This document shows, piece after piece, positions 50,418-57,996 of a stretch of DNA of 64,000 nucleotides; the first letter of the stretch is position 1; every line of letters starts with the position of its first letter. The notes under the pieces were generated by a model. It was given only the letters and a program-made list of their open reading frames with translations. It was not told the DNA's origin and ran no database searches. The stretch is from Salmonella enterica subsp. diarizonae (lineage in GTDB: Bacteria > Pseudomonadota > Gammaproteobacteria > Enterobacterales > Enterobacteriaceae), in the NCBI RefSeq assembly GCF_008692785.1, contig NZ_VXJV01000009.1:207306-271305 (forward strand). Direction: 5' to 3'. Both the position numbers and the translations under genes were made by a program.

Positions 50418-53400
50418 ATGTTAAACGAAAATGCATCTTCATCCACGGCCTCACTTATGGTAACCCCCCCTTCCTTACCAAAAGGAGGCGGCACCTTAAG
50501 CGGTATGGGAGAGGCGCTCGGTCAGGCAGGTCCTGACGGCATGGCGTCAATGACATTACCTCTTCCCGTAAGCGCGGGTCGCGGTTTTACACCTTCATTG
50601 TCACTGACTTACAGCAGCTCTGCGGGAAATAGTATTTTTGGTATTGGCTGGGCGTGCGCTACGCTGCGCATTAGTCGACGAACCAGTCATGGCGTACCGC
50701 AGTATAACGACAACGACGAATTTCTTGGCCCTGATGGCGAAGTGCTGGTCAAAACCATTAGTACAAGTAAGACCCCTAACCCCACCACCTGCCAACAATA
50801 TGGCAGTACGAAACTATCTCAAACCTGGACGGTTACCCGTTATCAGCCACGTACAGAAGGCGCGTTTCATCGTCTGGAGCGCTGGCAAGGTAAGGCCCCA
50901 GAGGATGATTTTTGGTTACTGCATGAAAGCGCGGGTAATGTGCATATGCTGGGTAAAACCGCATCAGCTCGTATCAGCGACCCGCATAATACCGCACATA
51001 TTGCTGAGTGGCTGGTAGAAGAGTCGGTCAATCCCGTAGGGGATCATATTTATTATTGCTGGCAAGCGGAAAATGACAGCAATATCAACCAGGTAGACAA
51101 AAATAATCAGCGAGATTGCTCCACACAACGCTATCTCGCCAACGTACAATATGGCTGTCAAACGCCCGCTGCTGATTTGTATCTCTGGAAAAGTGATAAA
51201 CCTGACGCAAAATGGCTGTTCACGCTTATCTTCGACTATGGCGAACGGTCACTCGATCCCGGCTCGGCCCCTGCTTTCTCAACGACGACAAGTTGGCCTG
51301 CTCGTCAGGACGCGTTTTCCCGCTACGAGTATGGGTTTGAGATTCGTACACATCGTCTATGTCATCAGGTATTAATGTTTCATCATTTCCCTGATGAACT
51401 AAAACAAGATAATGCCCTGGTTTCACGCTTATTACTGGAATATAACGAAACGCCGGTGCTCAGCCAACTGACATCGGCACAAACGCTTGCCTATGACGCT
51501 GACAGCTCGGTACTCTCATGCCCGCCATTAGAGCTTTGTTATTCACAACCTGATATATCTGATACCCAGTGGCAAGAGATGTCATCGCTTGCCGGCCTGG
51601 ATTCCCCGCCTTATCAGTTGGTGGACCTCTATGGTGAAGGCGTACCGGGCATACTGTGGCTTAATGGCAAAGACTGGCGTTATCGCGCGCCTTGCCGGGG
51701 CAAAACGGGTACAGACGAGGTTGTCTATGCCGACTGGGTTAACCTGCCGCAAATCCCGGCCTTGCAAAACACAGCCGCCCGCCTGATAGATATCGACGGC
51801 AACGGCCAGCTCGACTGGGTAGTCGCAACACCAGGCATGGCAGGTTTCTTTACTCAACAATCAGATAAAAGCTGGAGCCGTTTTACCCCGTTCAGCGCCC
51901 TACCTGAAGAGTTTTTTCATCCACAAGCTCAGTTTACAGAGTTAATGGGGTCCGGACTTATCGATCTGGCGATGATCGGGCCAAAAAGTGTGCGTCTGTA
52001 TGCTAATGAGGGCAGCGCGTTCAGCGCAGGACTGAATATTAATCAGGATGAAAATATTGAACTGCCAGGCCCTGGGCGGGATGCCCGCGAATTGGTGCTT
52101 TTTACCGATATTCTGGGGTCAGGGCAATCACACTTATGCCGCATCCGTTATAACAGCGTTACCTGCTGGCCTAATCTCGGCGGCGGTCGTTTCGGCTCGC
52201 CTGTCCAGTTGTCCCTGCCATCGCCGTTAGACAGTGAAGAACAGTTTAATCCTGAAAATTTGTTGTTGGCTGATACCGATGGTTCCGGCGCGCCTGATTT
52301 AATCTATGTGCAGCATAACCAGGTGACGGTTTGGTTGAATCAGGGCGGTAATGGTTTCGTTTGCGGGTCCAGTATTGCTTTTCCTGACGGCGTCGTTTAT
52401 GACCGTCTTTGCCAGCTTACTGTGGCGGATATTCAGGGTAATGGCATGGCTGAACTGGTTCTTACTGTTCCCTGGCCAACCCCTGCGCACTGGCATTTTG
52501 CTTTTTGTGCACAAAAACCCTGGCTCCTGGCGGGCACGAATAACAATATTGGCGCCAACACCACGCTCTTTTATCGCAGTTCAGCGCAAGAATGGCTGGA
52601 TGAAAAACAGCAAAACCCACAGGCGACGCCGGTATTACCTTTCGCTATGCATCTGCTGGTTAAAACAACCACAGAGGATGAAGTTACCGGCAACCAGCTT
52701 AGCCAGAGCATCCGTTATCGTAAGGGGGTTTATGATGGCAAAGAGCGTGAATTCCGTGGTTTTGGTTATGTCGAAACTGAAGATACCAATGATGATGCGC
52801 TCCCGGTTGGCGACGATACCCCTGTCGCCGCAACGCTCCTGACAAAGTCCTGGTTTCATTGTGGCCGTGAAGAGGATGAAAACACACTATTTGGCACGCC
52901 CTGGCGCGGTGATACAGAAGAGATCGCGCTTAATGCCACGCTTCTGACAACCTGGCAGTCAGGAGAGGATCAGGTGTTGAACAACGCCGATGAAGCCACG
53001 CGCTGGTGGATGTTCCGTGCATTAAATGGAACAGAGCTGCGCAGCGAAACCTATGGACTGGATAACAGTAGCGTCGCCACTTCTCCTTATACCACCACAC
53101 AACAGCGAATGCAGGTTCGTCTGGTTCAGGATGGCGCGATGCCCGTTGTATTGCCCGTCGCACTGGAGCAAATAACGCATCATTATGAACGTCTGGTTGG
53201 CGACCCACAGGTTTCACAACAGGTGACGCTTCAGGCTGACGACTATGGTTGCGTTACCCGGCAAGTTAGCGTTGCGTACCCCCGTCGCGCTTATCATGCC
53301 CTTCAACCCTACCCGGCCAACTTGCCTGATGATGCCTGGGAAAATACCTATGATGACCAACAGCAAAAACTGCGGCTGGTAGAGAGCCTGGCATCTTTTA

Positions 53401-54839
53401 TTCACCTGGAAAATTCACAAACCTGGCGATTGGGGCTTCCCTCTCAACAACGGGTAAATCAACTGCAATTCGATTCTGTTCCCGCTGGCGGTATCAGTTA
53501 CGAAACGCTTCGGGCAGATAACGGCCTGTTAAGTGCCGGACAAACTCGCTATCTGGCCCAACAAAACGAAATTATCTACACGTCGACGCCCCCTGATTTG
53601 CCGGCGCTGGTGCACTATCAACGCACGGCGGTATTGGATGAAACAGCGCTTAAAGCCTATGACGGGATAACTATCCCTGCTGAATACAGTTTCGATAAGC
53701 TAGGTTATGTTAAGACACCGGCACTCTTTTCCTTTACAACCGAAGCCGACCTTTGGGCAGTTGAGCACAGCTTTACGCTCTATAACGATGCCAGCCAGTT
53801 CTCAACGGTTGCAAGCCAGCAATCTACCGGACTCGTCGGGGCTATAACCTGTCAGTATGACTCGTATTATCTGGTGCCAATTAGCCAACAAGATGTGCTG
53901 GGTAACACCGTCAAAATGGAATACGACTATCGTTTCCTGAGCCCATGGCGCATCACTGATATCAATAATAATTATCAGGAGTGTCAACTGGATGCGCTCG
54001 GCCGTCTGCTGGCAACCAGTGTATATGGAACAGAAAACGGTGGTCAGGCGGTAGGGTTTGCAAAAATCGCAGACTATCCTGTCTCGTCTTCGCTTACCGT
54101 TGAGCAAGCCATTGCGATGGCGACAACGGCGGGGTATCTCCAGCAACTGGCCGCCATCAACGTCACTGATATGTTCAGTTGGATGGGGTGCGTTTCCGCT
54201 GACCAGGCAAACAGTGTCACTGCTGATGGCTGGTCGACTCTGCTGCAGAACCGCTTTATTACCTTTACCGGGCATATTCGTTCATCAGGTCATCTTTGGG
54301 CGCGTAAAAATCCACAACATCCTCTGGCAAATTTACTGGCTGAGGCAACCCGTAATCCCATCCACAGTGTGACCCTGACCGCAGATAACTATCCTGCAAC
54401 GCTTGATCCAGATGACTCAACGACCCCCTTGCAACAAACCCGTATTTCGCTGAGCTACAGCGATGGTTTTGGCCGGGCATTGCAGCAATGTGTCCTTTTT
54501 CCGGATGGGAAAGCCTGGCACAGAGAAAGCGATGGAGAAATCAGTACAACAGAGATCGATGCCAGCCCTCGCTGGGCCGTTTCCGGACGCACTGAGTATG
54601 ACAATAAAGGCCAGCCGGTTCGCAACTATCAACCCTTTTTCCTTGATGACTGGCACTACGTTGTCGATACCGCTATGCGTACGAATGGCTATAGCGACAC
54701 GCATTATTACGATGCAACGGGCCGCAATATTCGCACGGTTACGGCTAAAGGCTATCTGCGCCGCAATACCTACTATGCCTGGTTTACGGTCGCAGAAGAT
54801 GAAAACGACACGGTGGGCCTGGAGAATATTCCCGTATGA
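50418..54839 (+). CDS. Tc toxin subunit B (TcB/TcaC-like)
   Basis: This 1473-residue protein forms most of the hollow cocoon that, with TcC, encloses the toxin tail and docks on TcA. The N-terminal SpvB-type domain (about 1-330) starts PPSLPKGGGTLSGMGEALGQ; FG-GAP-like repeats follow (DIDGNGQLDWV, ADTDGSGAPDLIYV, ADIQGNGMAELV). TcdB mid regions and Rhs-like strands lead to YYDATGRNIRTVTAKG at the C-terminus. The ATG at 50418 is preferred because GGAG lies 8 nt upstream; the longer frame starts inside the hairpin region. It overlaps TcC1 by 4 bp (ATGA). Confidence 0.92.
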   Translation: MLNENASSSTASLMVTPPSLPKGGGTLSGMGEALGQAGPDGMASMTLPLPVSAGRGFTPSLSLTYSSSAGNSIFGIGWACATLRISRRTSHGVPQYNDNDEFLGPDGEVLVKTISTSKTPNPTTCQQYGSTKLSQTWTVTRYQPRTEGAFHRLERWQGKAPEDDFWLLHESAGNVHMLGKTASARISDPHNTAHIAEWLVEESVNPVGDHIYYCWQAENDSNINQVDKNNQRDCSTQRYLANVQYGCQTPAADLYLWKSDKPDAKWLFTLIFDYGERSLDPGSAPAFSTTTSWPARQDAFSRYEYGFEIRTHRLCHQVLMFHHFPDELKQDNALVSRLLLEYNETPVLSQLTSAQTLAYDADSSVLSCPPLELCYSQPDISDTQWQEMSSLAGLDSPPYQLVDLYGEGVPGILWLNGKDWRYRAPCRGKTGTDEVVYADWVNLPQIPALQNTAARLIDIDGNGQLDWVVATPGMAGFFTQQSDKSWSRFTPFSALPEEFFHPQAQFTELMGSGLIDLAMIGPKSVRLYANEGSAFSAGLNINQDENIELPGPGRDARELVLFTDILGSGQSHLCRIRYNSVTCWPNLGGGRFGSPVQLSLPSPLDSEEQFNPENLLLADTDGSGAPDLIYVQHNQVTVWLNQGGNGFVCGSSIAFPDGVVYDRLCQLTVADIQGNGMAELVLTVPWPTPAHWHFAFCAQKPWLLAGTNNNIGANTTLFYRSSAQEWLDEKQQNPQATPVLPFAMHLLVKTTTEDEVTGNQLSQSIRYRKGVYDGKEREFRGFGYVETEDTNDDALPVGDDTPVAATLLTKSWFHCGREEDENTLFGTPWRGDTEEIALNATLLTTWQSGEDQVLNNADEATRWWMFRALNGTELRSETYGLDNSSVATSPYTTTQQRMQVRLVQDGAMPVVLPVALEQITHHYERLVGDPQVSQQVTLQADDYGCVTRQVSVAYPRRAYHALQPYPANLPDDAWENTYDDQQQKLRLVESLASFIHLENSQTWRLGLPSQQRVNQLQFDSVPAGGISYETLRADNGLLSAGQTRYLAQQNEIIYTSTPPDLPALVHYQRTAVLDETALKAYDGITIPAEYSFDKLGYVKTPALFSFTTEADLWAVEHSFTLYNDASQFSTVASQQSTGLVGAITCQYDSYYLVPISQQDVLGNTVKMEYDYRFLSPWRITDINNNYQECQLDALGRLLATSVYGTENGGQAVGFAKIADYPVSSSLTVEQAIAMATTAGYLQQLAAINVTDMFSWMGCVSADQANSVTADGWSTLLQNRFITFTGHIRSSGHLWARKNPQHPLANLLAEATRNPIHSVTLTADNYPATLDPDDSTTPLQQTRISLSYSDGFGRALQQCVLFPDGKAWHRESDGEISTTEIDASPRWAVSGRTEYDNKGQPVRNYQPFFLDDWHYVVDTAMRTNGYSDTHYYDATGRNIRTVTAKGYLRRNTYYAWFTVAEDENDTVGLENIPV

Positions 54840-57715
54840 CTTTAGCAATCGCCACGCCGGTGATTGCCGTCTGCGATAACCTCGGTATCACCATTCGTAC
54901 TCTTAACTGGAACCGCGAGGATAAAGACAGTCCGCGCCGGCTTCTGGTTAACCACACCCGGCTGGATACGGCCAGCCGGGCCACCGTACAGCGCGATCCT
55001 CGCCGTTTCGCCGCCTGGCAACAGGACGATACGGCGTTGCCGAACCTGTACTGTATGGCATCGTTGACAGGTCAGACGCTGAAACGCGCCAGTACTGACA
55101 GCGGCTGGCAGGTAACGCGCTTTGATGCCGCCAGCCGCCCTGTGTGGTCCATTGATGGTCGGGACGCCGTACACGCTCAGGTTTACGATACGCTGGGCCG
55201 CCCGCAGAGCGGTAGCGAACAGCTAAAAGGCGAGGCATTGCGGGTAAGCTGGCGTCACGCCTACACGGATACCTGTTCTGCAGATGCTAACGCGCAGAAA
55301 AACAACCTGCGCGGATTATGCGTACAGCGCTGGGATGATAGCGGTCTGCAAACTGTCGAATCGATGGCGCTGAGCGGAGCAATTCTCTGCCAGACGCAGC
55401 AGTTCCTCTTATCTGCGCAAGCGCAGCCTGACTGGCCGGAGGATGATGCCGACAGACAGGCGCTACTGGAGGATAAGATTTATGTTTCGACAATATCTGC
55501 CGATGCGCGCGGTATTAGCCTGAACCAGACCGATGCAATGGGGAATCAGCAGAGCTGGCGTTATGACGTCAGTTCCCATGTAAAAAGCCAGTATGCGACA
55601 CTTTCAGAGGGTAAAAAACAGACACTGCTTGAGGACATTATGTGGAATGCCGCAAGCCAGGTTCTGGAGGAAACCACGGGTAACGGCGTGACCACAACCT
55701 ACCGCTATGAGCCCGAAACACAGCGTCTCTCGGCGATGAGCGCACTACGCGCCGACAGCGCTCTGCTTCAGGATCTGGTCTACGGCTACGACAATACTGG
55801 TAATTTAATTTCAATTACTGATAACACCATTGCGACCCGCTACTTTCAGAATCAGCAAACCGACGGATTAAGGGAGTTCACTTATGACGCACTCTACCAA
55901 TTGCTGGAGGCAACCGGGCGCGAGAATGCCGGTAATACCGCCGTCCCGTATGCTGCTCTCCCCGCTTCTATCCCAATAGACAGCAATCAAACCATCGGTT
56001 ATACCCGCTCCTTTCGCTATGATGACAGCGGTAATCTGCTCTCCCTCTCTCACCAGGGCGCCGCAAGCTTTACCCGTACAATGGTGATAAGTGATATGTC
56101 CAACCGCAGCAGGTTGCAAAACGACACCGGAACGCTGACGCCGGATGACGTTGATGCTGCGTTCGACCCTGATGGCAACCTCCTCAATCTGCAGGTGTCT
56201 GCCACTGCCTCTGACCCACTCATCTGGGACGCCAGTAACCATCTACAAACGGTCAACCTACTTGATCGTAACGGCGACATCCAGCAGAGCGATCGGGAGA
56301 TTTACCAGTACAGCGCCGGGATACGCATGCGCAAACAGACACGCCGCCTGACAAAAGCCGAAGATAATCGGTGGACTGTTGATGAGGTGCGTTACCTGCC
56401 CGGTCTGGAACTGCGACGTCACTGGCAGGAGACGGTCAGCGGCGACACCATTACGCCGCAGGCGGTTACTGAAGAACTGCATGTGATAACCACCCAGGCG
56501 GGGCGCGCCGGTATCCGACTGCTGCACTGGAAAACAGGTAAACCTGACAGCATTGATAATGACCAGGCACGCTGGCAGTTGAGCGACAATATTTATGCGC
56601 TGGAGCTGGATGCGCAGGGGCAAACTATCAGCCGCGAAGAGTACTACCCCTTCGGCGGTACTGCGGTGTGGGCGACACGCAGTGAGGTGGAGACCGATTA
56701 TAACGTGATTCGTTATTCTGGCAAAGAGCGTGACGGTACCGGATTGTATTACTACGGCTACCGCTATTACGCTCCCTGGCTGTGCCGTTGGACGGCAGCC
56801 GATCCGGGCCAGGAAATTGACGGGCTGAATCTGTACCGCATGGTGAGAAATAATCCGATCACGTTGACGGACGTTGACGGATTAATGCCTAAATTAGCGT
56901 TGACGAAGGAGGAAATCGCAGAATTTGAGCATTTATATGAAAGCGCGCTGAAAAGTGGAAAATATGAAAAAAATTCCCCTGCTATGAAACGCTTCGTTCT
57001 CACCAACCATTCACGCGCCAGTACATATTCCTTAAAAAGCGAAACCATTATAAATGTTCTTTTTCACATCATGTATGAACAGTCAAAATATGTCCTTCCG
57101 CCTGCATCCTCACAGAAAGCCATGAGTGCAAGTAAAGAAGCAAAAGCTAAAGCAGCTCAGGCGGCTGCCGACAATGGGAAAAAAGCAATACTCTATGTTT
57201 GGGCTGCACAATCCCCCTTGATACAAAACGCCTCTCCCACAGAGAAATTGAACGCAGACAAAATTGTTAGACATATAAGAAAACTAAACAGAGATCCAAA
57301 TGCAACCAGAGATCGGTATGACATTTTCGAGCAAAACGCACATAAAGGTGTGGCGAACGGCATATATGAACTTGATGGTAAGACTGGCGCAGAACTTGCC
57401 GACCTTCTTGATGACTATATTAAGAATCACGCCACATTAATAAAGAAAAAACTCTATCGGGGAACAACGGCATTGCCATCCGTTAGGCCTGGTCAATTCA
57501 CCGCGACATCGGAAAATCGGGATATTGCTGGATTGTTCGGGCCACATATCGAAACCTTTAGTGGCGGATATGCAGTACGGGTACCCAATATTTATTGCAA
57601 CAGAGATGAAAAAGAATATTTATTCAGTCGGATCGCCCCGCCCAAACTGGCTCACTCTACCAATCCTCGCCAGAGAGCATTAGATCCTGGCGCTGGGTGT
57701 AGTAAAGCCGCCTGA
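54836..57715 (+). CDS. Tc toxin subunit C1 (TccC-like) with ADP-ribosyltransferase-type tail
   Basis: This 959-residue protein has an Rhs-repeat core (1-683) that closes the TcB cocoon and ends in YYYGYRYYAPWLCRWTAADPG and DGLNLYRMVRNNP...TDVDGL, the autoproteolytic core signature. The hypervariable tail (684-959) is the released toxin. It begins with a Lys/Ala-rich helix and ends with an R-S-E mono-ADP-ribosyltransferase layout: R875 in KLYRGTT, S892 in FTATSE, and E925-K-E927 in RDEKEYL. Photorhabdus TccC3 and TccC5 tails are also ADP-ribosyltransferases, acting on actin and Rho. The target here is unknown. The tail is more AT-rich than the core. Its start overlaps the TcB stop. Confidence 0.9.
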   Translation: MTLAIATPVIAVCDNLGITIRTLNWNREDKDSPRRLLVNHTRLDTASRATVQRDPRRFAAWQQDDTALPNLYCMASLTGQTLKRASTDSGWQVTRFDAASRPVWSIDGRDAVHAQVYDTLGRPQSGSEQLKGEALRVSWRHAYTDTCSADANAQKNNLRGLCVQRWDDSGLQTVESMALSGAILCQTQQFLLSAQAQPDWPEDDADRQALLEDKIYVSTISADARGISLNQTDAMGNQQSWRYDVSSHVKSQYATLSEGKKQTLLEDIMWNAASQVLEETTGNGVTTTYRYEPETQRLSAMSALRADSALLQDLVYGYDNTGNLISITDNTIATRYFQNQQTDGLREFTYDALYQLLEATGRENAGNTAVPYAALPASIPIDSNQTIGYTRSFRYDDSGNLLSLSHQGAASFTRTMVISDMSNRSRLQNDTGTLTPDDVDAAFDPDGNLLNLQVSATASDPLIWDASNHLQTVNLLDRNGDIQQSDREIYQYSAGIRMRKQTRRLTKAEDNRWTVDEVRYLPGLELRRHWQETVSGDTITPQAVTEELHVITTQAGRAGIRLLHWKTGKPDSIDNDQARWQLSDNIYALELDAQGQTISREEYYPFGGTAVWATRSEVETDYNVIRYSGKERDGTGLYYYGYRYYAPWLCRWTAADPGQEIDGLNLYRMVRNNPITLTDVDGLMPKLALTKEEIAEFEHLYESALKSGKYEKNSPAMKRFVLTNHSRASTYSLKSETIINVLFHIMYEQSKYVLPPASSQKAMSASKEAKAKAAQAAADNGKKAILYVWAAQSPLIQNASPTEKLNADKIVRHIRKLNRDPNATRDRYDIFEQNAHKGVANGIYELDGKTGAELADLLDDYIKNHATLIKKKLYRGTTALPSVRPGQFTATSENRDIAGLFGPHIETFSGGYAVRVPNIYCNRDEKEYLFSRIAPPKLAHSTNPRQRALDPGAGCSKAA

Positions 57716-57728
57716 GTCTTCATGTCTT

Positions 57729-57763
57729 GTCTCATTCCCATTACGGGAATGAGACTTTTTAAA
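57729..57763 (+). terminator. Intrinsic terminator after TcC1
   Basis: A perfect 11-bp stem GTCTCATTCCC/GGGAATGAGAC is followed by TTTTTAAAT. It ends the A1-A2-B-C1 operon and implies separate expression of TcC2. Confidence 0.92.
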
Positions 57764-57996
57764 TAATGTTCGGCATTAACCACAATGCGTTACATTCTGT
57801 ATTTCCCACTGAAGTGATTATCAATTCAATATTTTTAACTTTTACTCGCCTGATATTCATCATTCTCCATCTATACCATACAGCGTGCTGTTATTGCACC
57901 AGTTACCTCCTTATTTAGCATCATTTCCAATGTTTATCTGGCTACGCTGACAGGATGCGTAACTAACAAGCGTAATACTACTGAGGAGTGAAAATA
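57764..57996. other. TcC1-TcC2 intergenic region
   Basis: An AT-rich gap of about 230 bp without a gene. It should carry a promoter for TcC2, whose ribosome site GAGGAG is 8 nt before the chosen ATG. Confidence 0.5.

Noticed and set aside
50418..54839. SpvB-type ADP-ribosyltransferase activity in TcB
   Set aside because: Only the N-terminal SpvB-like domain is shared. No R-STS-ExE catalytic region follows; the rest is TcB scaffold.
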